A stretch of 12,099 nt of DNA from UBA9410 sp036123635 (lineage in GTDB: Bacteria; Actinomycetota; Acidimicrobiia; Acidimicrobiales; MedAcidi-G1): the NCBI GenBank assembly GCA_036123635.1, contig JAZADL010000086.1, forward strand, positions 1 through 12,099. Direction: 5' to 3'. A model generated the notes under the pieces. That model ran no database searches, was not told the origin of the DNA, and saw nothing but the letters and a program-made list of their open reading frames with translations. This document shows, in pieces, positions 6,100 to 12,099 of the stretch (position 1 is the first letter of the stretch; each line of letters begins with the position of its first letter). Both the position numbers and the translations under genes were made by a program.

Positions 6100-8937
6100 A
6101 TGGCCGTAGTGGCCGTCTGGACCACCCGCCAACTGTGGTTCGACGGCATCGTCAACGGGATGGTCTTCGGGCTGCTGGCCCTCGGCGTGGTTCTCGTCTA
6201 TCGGTCCACCCGGGTCATCAACCTTGCCGTAGGCAACATGGGCCTCCCAGCCACCGGCTTGATGACCCTCTTGACCTTTAACTACGGCTTCCCCTACTGG
6301 GCTGCCCTGCCCATCAGCCTGCTAGTAGGTATCACTGTCGGGGCGACGGTCGAACGGGCCGTCATCCGCCGTCTGTTCGAGGCCCCCCGGGTCATTGTGC
6401 TGGTCGCCACCATCGGCATCGCCCAGCTCATGCAGGCCATCCTCGCCTCGTATCCCGACCTCGTGCGGGACCGCAGCCAGCGCTTTCCCATTCCGGTGAA
6501 CTTCACCTGGGACGACGTCCTCGGCGTCCGGGTCACCGGGCCGAAGGCGACCATTCTGGTCGTCGTCCCCCTCCTGGCCCTGGGCTTGTCCTGGTTCCTG
6601 AACCGCACGGTGTTCGGCCAGACGGTGCAGGCCTCGGCCAGCAACGCCGACCTGGCCCGCATGTCGGGAATCGACCCGAAGATGGTCCAACTGTTTGTCT
6701 GGACGGTGGCCGGACTCCTGGCCACCATCTCCCTGCTCCTGCTGTCCGGGAACCGGGGAAGCGTCGGTGGCCTTCAGAACCTCGGGCCCAGCACCATGGC
6801 CCGAGCTCTGGCCGCCGCGGTCATCGCCGGCATGGTCTCCTTCCCCCGGGCCCTCGGTGCCGGAATCCTCATTGGTGTGGTCCAGGCCCACGTGCAGTTC
6901 GTGTTCTTTAACCAGGGCGGCCTGATCGACTTCGTGTTGTTCGTCGTGGTTGCCGTGGCCGTTGCCTTCCAAAGCCGGGGAAGCCGGGAGGTCGACTCGT
7001 CGTTCTCCTTCTCGGCCCGGAGGCGACCCATCCCCGAGCGCCTCCGACAGTTCTGGTGGGTGAGGCACCTGTCGACGATTTCGCTGGCCGTCCTGTTGGG
7101 CATCGCCCTGATAATCCCCGCCATCGTGGACCGCCCCTCACGCCACCTGTTGTACGCCAACATCCTGGCCTTCGCTATCTGCGCCGTCTCGATGACCATC
7201 GTGACTGGCTGGGCCGGACAGTTGTCTCTCAGCCAGATGGCGTTCGCCGGGATCGGTGCCCTGATCGCTGCCGGGTTCAACCGGGGCTTGGAGTTCGGGG
7301 TCGGAATCGGTGACGACCTGGAGTTCTTCTCCATCACCGTTCCCCGCCTCCCCTACCTGGTCTCGATGCTGGCCGCGGCAGGCGTCGCCGCTGCCTCGGC
7401 TGCCCTCATCGGCCTCGGGGCCCTCCGGGTCCGGGGACTCCTGCTGGCTGTCACCACGTTCGCCTTCGCCCTAGCCGCTCAGCAGTACCTGTTCCGCCGG
7501 CCGTTGTTCAACGGTGGCTTCAAGCAGAGCATCCCGTTTCGCCGGGGCAGTCTGGGGCCGATCGACCTGGCCAGCCAACGGACCTACTACTACCTATGCC
7601 TCGGGTTCCTGGTACTGCTCCTGGTAGCGGTCTCCCGGCTCCGGTCTACTGGCATCGGACGGACGATCATCGGGATCCGCGAGAACGAGTCCACGGCCGC
7701 CGCCTACACGGTCGGCCCGACCCGTACCAAGCTCTTGGCCTTCGCCATAGCCGGTGGCATCGCCGGCCTTGGCGGCGCCCTGCTGGGCGGTCTGGTGCAG
7801 AACATCCCCTACACGGAGCGGCTGTTCCAGATCGGCGACTCGCTGCGCCTGGTGTCCATCGTGGTCATCGGCGGCCTTGGGACAATCATGGGCCCAGTGG
7901 TGGGTGCCCTCTGGGTGGTGGGACTACCCGCTTTCTGGCCCGATAACGAACTCGTACCCCTGTTCACCTCCAGCATTGGCCTGCTGATCCTGCTTCTCTA
8001 CTTCCCCGGTGGACTGATCCAGGTCGCCTACTCAGCCCGAGACGCCGTACTGCGGTGGGCCGAGTCGCGCCTGCCCGATACGACACCAACTTCCACGACA
8101 ACACCACCGGCCGTGGCCCTAGGAGGTGGACGGACCCATCGGGAAATCGATGGGCCCGCGCTGGTCGTAGACGATGTGGCCGTGACCTTCGGGGGGCTCC
8201 GGGCAGTCGACGGCGTATCGCTCGTGGCCCACCCGGGGGAGGTGGTCGGCCTCATCGGAACCAACGGCGCCGGCAAGTCGACACTCATGAACGCCATCGG
8301 TGGTTTCGTCCCGTCCACGGGGACCGTCAAGATCCTCGGCCGCGACGCCTCCGGGTTGTCGGCGGCCAGCCGAGCCCGCCTGGGGTTGGGTCGAACCTTC
8401 CAGGCAGCCCGCCTGTTCCCCGAACTGACCGTGAATGAAACGGTCCAGGTAGCCCTAGAAGCCCGAGAGAGGACAAGGCTGCTCCCGGCAGCGTTCTTCC
8501 TCCCGTCGTCGATCCGGGCTGAGCGGGCCAAGGCATCCGACGCCTCCGACCTGATCGACTTCCTGGGCCTGGGCCGCTACGCCAACGCCTTCGTAGCCGA
8601 ACTGTCGACCGGAACCCGCCGCATCGTCGAGCTGGCCGGCCTGTTGGCCCTTGACGCCCGGGTGCTGTGCCTCGACGAGCCCACGGCCGGCATCGCCCAG
8701 CGAGAAACCGAGGCCTTCGGACCGCTGCTTAAGCAGATCCAGCAGGAACTAGGCGCCACTATGGTCGTAATTGAACACGACATGCCGATGATCATGGCCC
8801 TATCCGACCGGGTGTACTGCCTAGAGACCGGGCAGATCATCGCCGAGGGATCCCCGGACGAGGTTCGAAATGACCCCCGGGTGGTGGCCAGTTACCTAGG
8901 CACCGACGACCGGGCTATCGACCGCTCCGACGGCTAA
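6100..8937 (+). CDS. LivH-LivM-LivG fusion: branched-chain amino acid-type ABC importer permeases and ATPase
   Basis: About 945 residues from ATG 6100; GTG 6067 or 6076 would lengthen it, and 6067 would overlap the previous gene by 8 bases. Residues 1-295 are a LivH-like permease beginning FDGIVNGMVFGLLALG. Residues 325-640 are a LivM-like permease with GWAGQLSLSQMAF (370-382) and VRGLLLAVTTFAFA (444-457). A Thr/Pro-rich linker (about 659-672) precedes a LivG-type ATPase with Walker A GTNGAGKST (720-728), RTFQAARLFPELTV (765-778), signature LSTGTRR (835-841), Walker B ending LDEP (858-861) and the switch His893 in VIEHD. So both membrane subunits and one ATPase of a Liv importer are in one inner-membrane chain, normally three separate proteins. 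The partner LivF-type ATPase is at the end of the preceding MFS fusion, 25 bases upstream. No periplasmic binding protein is present. Possible cargo: branched-chain or other amino acids, or aromatic or short carboxylates. Confidence 0.9.
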   Translation: MAVVAVWTTRQLWFDGIVNGMVFGLLALGVVLVYRSTRVINLAVGNMGLPATGLMTLLTFNYGFPYWAALPISLLVGITVGATVERAVIRRLFEAPRVIVLVATIGIAQLMQAILASYPDLVRDRSQRFPIPVNFTWDDVLGVRVTGPKATILVVVPLLALGLSWFLNRTVFGQTVQASASNADLARMSGIDPKMVQLFVWTVAGLLATISLLLLSGNRGSVGGLQNLGPSTMARALAAAVIAGMVSFPRALGAGILIGVVQAHVQFVFFNQGGLIDFVLFVVVAVAVAFQSRGSREVDSSFSFSARRRPIPERLRQFWWVRHLSTISLAVLLGIALIIPAIVDRPSRHLLYANILAFAICAVSMTIVTGWAGQLSLSQMAFAGIGALIAAGFNRGLEFGVGIGDDLEFFSITVPRLPYLVSMLAAAGVAAASAALIGLGALRVRGLLLAVTTFAFALAAQQYLFRRPLFNGGFKQSIPFRRGSLGPIDLASQRTYYYLCLGFLVLLLVAVSRLRSTGIGRTIIGIRENESTAAAYTVGPTRTKLLAFAIAGGIAGLGGALLGGLVQNIPYTERLFQIGDSLRLVSIVVIGGLGTIMGPVVGALWVVGLPAFWPDNELVPLFTSSIGLLILLLYFPGGLIQVAYSARDAVLRWAESRLPDTTPTSTTTPPAVALGGGRTHREIDGPALVVDDVAVTFGGLRAVDGVSLVAHPGEVVGLIGTNGAGKSTLMNAIGGFVPSTGTVKILGRDASGLSAASRARLGLGRTFQAARLFPELTVNETVQVALEARERTRLLPAAFFLPSSIRAERAKASDASDLIDFLGLGRYANAFVAELSTGTRRIVELAGLLALDARVLCLDEPTAGIAQRETEAFGPLLKQIQQELGATMVVIEHDMPMIMALSDRVYCLETGQIIAEGSPDEVRNDPRVVASYLGTDDRAIDRSDG
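8121..8128 (+). promoter_or_regulatory. Shine-Dalgarno-like sequence inside the LivM-LivG linker
   Basis: AGGAGGTG is a near-perfect anti-16S match, yet it lies within the fused reading frame, where it encodes part of Leu-Gly-Gly-Gly. No in-frame ATG, GTG or TTG follows at 5-12 bases. ATG 8150 is out of frame and the next in-frame GTG is at 8176. It may be a relic of a once separate livG gene, a ribosome pause between domains, or chance from Gly codons. Confidence 0.35.
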
Positions 8938-8961
8938 CCGGACCGAAAGCCCAGCCAGCGA

Positions 8962-10068
8962 CTACTCGTCGCCATCGCTGCCAGATCGACGCTCCAGAAG
9001 ATCGTCGCGAACCTCGGTCTCGGGAACCACCGTGGTGCGCTCCGAGACCTGGTTGATCCACACCGTCCGCTGGGGGAACGGGATCTCGATACCGTTGGCG
9101 TCGAAGGCCTTCTTGAGGCGGGCCCGAATGAGACGTCCCGTGGCCCACTGCTCATTGGGTTCCGTCTTGACGGCTAGACGGATGGAGATGGCGTCGGCGC
9201 CGAAACTCTGCACGCCCCAGATCTCGGGTTCCTCGATAATGGTGGCTGACTCCACCTCCTCCTGCCAGACGCTGTCGGCCACCTCCTTGATGACACTGGC
9301 CGCCAGGTCGATGTCCGTGTCGTAAGCGACGTCCACGTCGAGCACCGTGCGGGCCCAAAGTTGCGAGGAGTTGCCCACCCGGCGGATTTCACCGTTGGGG
9401 ACCACCCACAACGCTCCGTCGATGTCTCGCAGGATCGTGGTCCTCAGGGTCACCTTCTCGACCGTGCCCGAAGCGGCTCCCACGTCCACGATGTCGCCCA
9501 CCCCGTACTGGTCTTCGATGATTATGAAGATCCCGGCGATGAAGTCGGACACCAGCGACTGGGCGCCGAAACCGATGGCTAGGCCGACGATGCCCGCACC
9601 GGCAATCAGCGGACCGAGGTCTAGCCCTAACTCTCCGAGGGCCACCATGAGGGCTAGGGCGTAGACGGCAACTCCCGCCAGGCCGCGAAGCACCACTCCC
9701 AGGGTCACTGCCCGCTGTCGCGAGCGCTCGGCCTGGTCGTGAATCTTCTGGAGTCTGCCCCGGGCCCGGCGCCCTAGCCGGGCCAGTCGGGCTGATGACT
9801 CGGCTTCAGCTTCGCCTTCCTCCCGGGTCCTTGATTCCACGAGGCGGCTGACCATTCGGTCGATGGCCCGCTTCACTAGGCGGTTCACGACCAGGGCGCC
9901 GACCAAGATGACCGCCACCTTGAGTGGACGCTCGATCAACCAGTCCACGAGCCCGGCTAGAGCCTCGTTATCCGTTGTGTCCCAGATCCACTCACAGATG
10001 AAGCCCGGGGACTCCCCGCAGGCATCCACAAGGCCGGCTTGCAACTCGGTCGTCACCGCTTCAGGCAT
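8962..10068 (-). CDS. MscS-family small-conductance mechanosensitive channel
   Basis: 368 residues from ATG 10068. An open frame extends upstream to 10191 but would overlap the neighbouring gene and has no ribosome site, whereas GGAGG at 10077-10081 sits 8 bases before ATG 10068. Seen in order: a first helix around 46-64; a long charged stretch (65-120) rich in Arg and Glu, probably coiled; a second helix around 122-146; and the pore helix 154-185 with the Gly/Ala pattern GAGIVGLAIGFGAQSLVSDF (157-176), the family hallmark. The beta domain follows (GVGDIVDVGAASGTVEKV, 189-206), then the alpha/beta C-terminal domain ending IPFPQRTVWI. Such channels open under membrane tension and release solutes on osmotic downshock. 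It is the last gene of a dnaB-small membrane protein-mscS run and converges on the transporter operon. The tail is highly charged (ERRSGSDGDE). Confidence 0.92.
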   Translation of the reverse strand: MPEAVTTELQAGLVDACGESPGFICEWIWDTTDNEALAGLVDWLIERPLKVAVILVGALVVNRLVKRAIDRMVSRLVESRTREEGEAEAESSARLARLGRRARGRLQKIHDQAERSRQRAVTLGVVLRGLAGVAVYALALMVALGELGLDLGPLIAGAGIVGLAIGFGAQSLVSDFIAGIFIIIEDQYGVGDIVDVGAASGTVEKVTLRTTILRDIDGALWVVPNGEIRRVGNSSQLWARTVLDVDVAYDTDIDLAASVIKEVADSVWQEEVESATIIEEPEIWGVQSFGADAISIRLAVKTEPNEQWATGRLIRARLKKAFDANGIEIPFPQRTVWINQVSERTTVVPETEVRDDLLERRSGSDGDE

Positions 10069-10076
10069 CGACGCCA

Positions 10077-10081
10077 CCTCC
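10077..10081 (-). promoter_or_regulatory. Ribosome binding site fixing the mscS start
   Basis: On the minus strand GGGGAGGTGG lies 8 bases before ATG 10068. This makes 10068 the start and removes the overlap with the 67-residue gene. Confidence 0.75.
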
Positions 10082-10091
10082 CCGCCGGACG

Positions 10092-10110
10092 GTAGTCCCC
10101 CGGGGACCAC
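10092..10110 (-). other. Short hairpin between the small gene and mscS
   Basis: GTCCC (10095-10099) and GGGAC (10103-10107) form a 5-bp stem around a 3-base loop, extended by GT/AC (10092-10093 with 10109-10110) across one mismatch. It lies 11 bases upstream of the mscS Shine-Dalgarno on the mRNA. There is no T-run, so it is not a clear terminator. It may be an intercistronic stability element or chance. Confidence 0.3.
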
Positions 10111-10118
10111 GACAAGGA

Positions 10119-10322
10119 TCAGCCGCTCAGGCTGGCTATGGCCCAGAGCGCGGCAACGGTGCCCAGGACGATGTAGAGCACGCTCCGCCACACTGGAGGA
10201 CGGACTAGGTCTCCGTCGTCTCGTTGTCGTGGTGGTCGGACAAGAGCCGCGGCATTGCCCACGGCCATGGCCCCTCCAAGAGCCAGCAGCAGCCAGCCCA
10301 AGATGTCTTCGCCCAATAACAC
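10119..10322 (-). CDS. Small two-helix membrane protein, unknown function
   Basis: 67 residues from GTG 10322. One hydrophobic helix spans about 7-28 (ILGWLLLALGGAMAVGNAAAL). A polar loop of about 17 residues rich in Arg, Asp and Pro (RPPRQRDDGDLVRPPVWR) follows, then a second helix at about 47-65 (VLYIVLGTVAALWAIAS). I do not recognise a family. The start is supported by AAGGA (10330-10334 on the minus strand) 7 bases upstream, and this ribosome site overlaps the dnaB stop codon (TAAGGA). The gap to dnaB is 10 bases, so its translation is probably coupled to dnaB. mscS follows 50 bases downstream. The coding status is supported by the ribosome site, the fit between neighbours and the clean two-helix layout. 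TTG 10316 is a possible alternative start. Confidence 0.65.
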   Translation of the reverse strand: MLLGEDILGWLLLALGGAMAVGNAAALVRPPRQRDDGDLVRPPVWRSVLYIVLGTVAALWAIASLSG

Positions 10323-10329
10323 CGATCGG

Positions 10330-10334
10330 TCCTT
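10330..10334 (-). promoter_or_regulatory. Ribosome binding site overlapping the dnaB stop
   Basis: On the minus strand TAAGGA combines the last two bases of the dnaB TAA with an AAGGA ribosome site, 7 bases before GTG 10322. This fits termination-reinitiation coupling. Confidence 0.55.
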
Positions 10335-11847
10335 AGCTAGCCCGCGACATGTTGGAGAAGCGGGTGTAGCGGGGTAGCCAGGCCAGCTTTACGGTGCCCG
10401 TCGGCCCGTTACGGTGCTTGGCCACAATGACCTCGGCCGTACCCAGGTCAACGGAGTCCGCGTTGTAGACCTCGTCGCGGTATAGGAAAATCACCACGTC
10501 GGCGTCCTGCTCAATGGACCCCGATTCCCGAAGGTCGGCCAACATCGGACGCTTGTCTTGTCGCGTCTCTAGGCCCCGGGAGAGCTGTGACAGGCCGACC
10601 ACCGGGCAACCCAGCTCACGGGCCAGAATCTTGAGGCCACGGCTGATCTCGGAGACCTCGACTTGTCGGCTCTCCGCGGTAGAACGGCCGGTCATGAGCT
10701 GGATGTAGTCCACGACAACCACCCCCAGCTTGCCGACCCGGCTCTTGAGACGTCGGGCCTTGGCCCGGATCTCCATGACCGAGGTATTCGGGTTGTCGTC
10801 GATCCAGATATGGGCCTCGCTCAGCTTGCCGACCCCACGGTTGATGCGCGACCAGTCGTCGGAGTTCAACTGTCCGTTGCGGATGTTGGTGGCGTCCACC
10901 CGGGCCTCGGAGCAGAGAATCCGTTGGGTTAACTCCATCTGGCTCATTTCCAGCGAGAACACCACGGTCGGTAGCTCGCACCGGATCCCTATGTGGGTGG
11001 CCAAGCCGAGGCCGAAGGAGGTCTTTCCCATGGCTGGCCGGGATCCGACGATGATGAGCGACTCGTCCTGGAGGCCGGACAACAGCATGTCTAGGTCCTC
11101 GTAGCCGGTGGGTGTGCCAGTGATGTGGTCTCCCCGTTCCATCAACTCTTCGAGGCGATCCAGGTTGGCATCAATGAGGTTCCGGATCTGGGCCATGGAG
11201 TCGGTCACCCGTCCCTGACCCACCTGGAACACCAGGCTCTCGGCCTCGTCCACGGCCTTGACCACGTCGTCGGGTCGGCCGTAGCCGATCTCAGCGATCT
11301 CGTTGGCCGCACCGATGAGGCCCCGCAGAGTGGCGTGTTCCTGGATGATCCGGGCGTACTTGGGGGCGCTGGAGGTGGCGGGAGTCGACGCCTGGAGTTC
11401 CAACAGCAGGCCCGGTCCGCCTATCTGGTCCAGCAGTCCGGACCGGGTCAGGGCCTCAGCCACGGTGACCGGATCAGCCGGCTCTCCCGAGGCGTACAGG
11501 CCACAGATCGCCTCGAACACGTGACCGTGCGAGGGCTTGTAGAAGTGCTCGGCGTTGACGACCTCCAACGCGTCGGCAATGGCGTCGCGCGACAACAACA
11601 TGGCGCCGAGGAGCGAGGCCTCGGCGTCGAGGTTGTGCGGAGGAACCCGTGCACCTGACGAACGGTTGGCCGAACGGGAACCCCGGTCAGCCGACCACGC
11701 TCGCGAATCGTGGTGATCGTCGTCCGGTGGTTCTTCGGGAAGCGGGACATCGGCGGGAAGAGGCGGGAGGTCGGGAAGGGCCACGTCCGCCGGACCGGGT
11801 GGTTCGCTCGTCTGGTCCACGCCATCGTCATCGAGCGACCCGCTCAT
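10333..11847 (-). CDS. dnaB: Replicative DNA helicase DnaB
   Basis: 504 residues from ATG 11847. This hexameric helicase unwinds DNA at the replication fork and recruits primase. After a disordered acidic, Pro-rich head of about 65 residues, the N-terminal DnaB domain begins with RVPPHNLDAEASLLGAML. The RecA-like motor domain carries Walker A GSRPAMGKT (268-276), the H2 block FSLEMS (297-302), Walker B VVVVDYIQLMTG (376-387), the QLSRGLETRQDKRPMLADLR block (421-440), and the Arg-finger region near HRNGPTG (478-484). There is no intein at the Walker A or later sites, unlike several actinobacterial DnaB genes. GTG 11892 and ATG 11868 would add 15 or 8 residues. I prefer ATG 11847, which has a G-run (11853-11858 on the minus strand) 5 bases upstream, but the start is not certain. 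rplI lies just upstream in the classic rplI-dnaB order. Confidence 0.97.
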   Translation of the reverse strand: MSGSLDDDGVDQTSEPPGPADVALPDLPPLPADVPLPEEPPDDDHHDSRAWSADRGSRSANRSSGARVPPHNLDAEASLLGAMLLSRDAIADALEVVNAEHFYKPSHGHVFEAICGLYASGEPADPVTVAEALTRSGLLDQIGGPGLLLELQASTPATSSAPKYARIIQEHATLRGLIGAANEIAEIGYGRPDDVVKAVDEAESLVFQVGQGRVTDSMAQIRNLIDANLDRLEELMERGDHITGTPTGYEDLDMLLSGLQDESLIIVGSRPAMGKTSFGLGLATHIGIRCELPTVVFSLEMSQMELTQRILCSEARVDATNIRNGQLNSDDWSRINRGVGKLSEAHIWIDDNPNTSVMEIRAKARRLKSRVGKLGVVVVDYIQLMTGRSTAESRQVEVSEISRGLKILARELGCPVVGLSQLSRGLETRQDKRPMLADLRESGSIEQDADVVIFLYRDEVYNADSVDLGTAEVIVAKHRNGPTGTVKLAWLPRYTRFSNMSRAS

Positions 11848-11961
11848 GTCGGCCCCCCGGTCTCCCATCCACCCATGAGTCCAAGGATGCACGGACTGCC
11901 CTGTGGGGTGCTAGAGGGAAAACTCCGGCTACTGGTCCCCAACACGCCGCTCCGACCGGGG

Positions 11962-11990
11962 ATATCGCGACCCATCCTGTGGATTGCCAA
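11962..11990 (-). promoter_or_regulatory. Weak candidate promoter for dnaB
   Basis: On the minus strand a good -35-like TTGGCA (11985-11990) is followed by a 17-base spacer and CGATAT (11962-11967), a poor -10 match. It lies in the gap between rplI and dnaB, where a separate dnaB promoter would be plausible. Confidence 0.22.
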
Positions 11991-11992
11991 CC

Positions 11993-12020
11993 GTCCGGCC
12001 CGGAGATCGGACCTGCGGAC
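11993..12020 (-). terminator. GC-rich hairpin after rplI, possible terminator
   Basis: GGTCCG and CGGGCC form a 6-bp stem (one G-T pair on the minus strand) around ATCTC. It is extended by GTCC/GGAC across a 3-base bulge. It begins 20 bases after the rplI stop. No T-tract follows, so intrinsic termination is uncertain, although high-GC bacteria often use hairpins with poor T-tracts. Confidence 0.35.
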
Positions 12021-12040
12021 GATCCACGACACGACGGGGG

Positions 12041-12099
12041 TCAGGCCTCGGCCTGTACCTCGACGGTCACCGGCACGGAGACCTCGGCATGGAGTTCGA
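12041..12099 (-). CDS. rplI: Ribosomal protein bL9, C-terminal end (partial)
   Basis: An open frame enters from the right edge and stops at TGA (12041-12043), giving the last 18 complete codons: ELHAEVSVPVTVEVQAEA. The pattern H-x-E-V-x-x-x-V-x-V-x-V followed by a short tail is the normal C-terminus of 50S ribosomal protein L9, which binds 23S rRNA near the L1 stalk base. Its place 193 bases before the dnaB start on the same strand matches the common rpsF-ssb-rpsR-rplI-dnaB order and supports the call. Confidence 0.85.
   Translation of the reverse strand, partial: ELHAEVSVPVTVEVQAEA

Noticed and set aside
10069..10191. 41-residue N-terminal extension of the MscS frame
   Set aside because: It would overlap the 67-residue gene by about 70 bases and lacks a ribosome site, while ATG 10068 has GGAGG at an 8-base spacing.
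11125..11658. 177-residue plus-strand frame opposite dnaB
   Set aside because: It lies wholly within the conserved DnaB N-terminal and linker coding region and has no family motif.
10333..11847. Intein in DnaB
   Set aside because: The Walker A and later motor motifs run without interruption and the total length is normal.
1..12099. CRISPR array, tRNA or rRNA genes, insertion sequence or phage ends
   Set aside because: No regularly spaced repeats, cloverleaf-like blocks, transposase motifs or long inverted repeats were seen. The only tandem repeat noticed is the short DDL-[SN] coding repeat at 3816-3839.

Overview
The window is high-GC, tightly packed bacterial chromosome. Several signs point to an Actinomycetota-type organism, perhaps an Acidimicrobiia-like lineage. 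These are the rplI-dnaB order at the right edge, Liv-family ATPases with the motif variants LSTGTRR and IDELSLGLAP, CoA-ligase and acyl-CoA-dehydrogenase gene content, and starts that lack a Shine-Dalgarno sequence but sit just downstream of a TANNNT box. The phylum call is an inference with moderate confidence. The lineage cannot be fixed without a search.

Left part, + strand (1-1055): the last 36 codons of a proline-racemase-superfamily enzyme, followed 11 bases later by an ornithine cyclodeaminase/mu-crystallin family reductase. This pairing is known for trans-3-hydroxy-L-proline breakdown: a dehydratase makes delta1-pyrroline-2-carboxylate and the reductase makes L-proline.

Centre, + strand (1074-8937): a candidate leaderless promoter starts a run of four large genes. 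They encode a phenylacetate-CoA-ligase-type acyl-CoA synthetase, an acyl-CoA dehydrogenase, a 754-residue fusion of a complete 12-helix MFS permease with a LivF-type ABC ATPase, and a roughly 945-residue fusion of LivH, LivM and LivG. The last two chains together carry a full Liv-type ABC importer core (two permeases and two ATPases) plus an extra MFS carrier. No substrate-binding protein is visible. The simplest reading is uptake of a carboxylic acid, its activation to a CoA thioester, and alpha,beta-dehydrogenation. The substrate cannot be read from the sequence. This hybrid transporter is the most unusual thing in the window.

Right part, - strand (8962-12099), convergent with the transporter genes: the end of rplI (ribosomal protein bL9), the replicative helicase dnaB without an intein, a 67-residue two-helix membrane protein translationally linked to dnaB, and an MscS-family mechanosensitive channel. 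dnaB, the small gene and mscS look like one transcription unit.

I saw no tRNA, rRNA, CRISPR array, insertion sequence or attachment site. No stretch longer than about 150 bases is without a gene.
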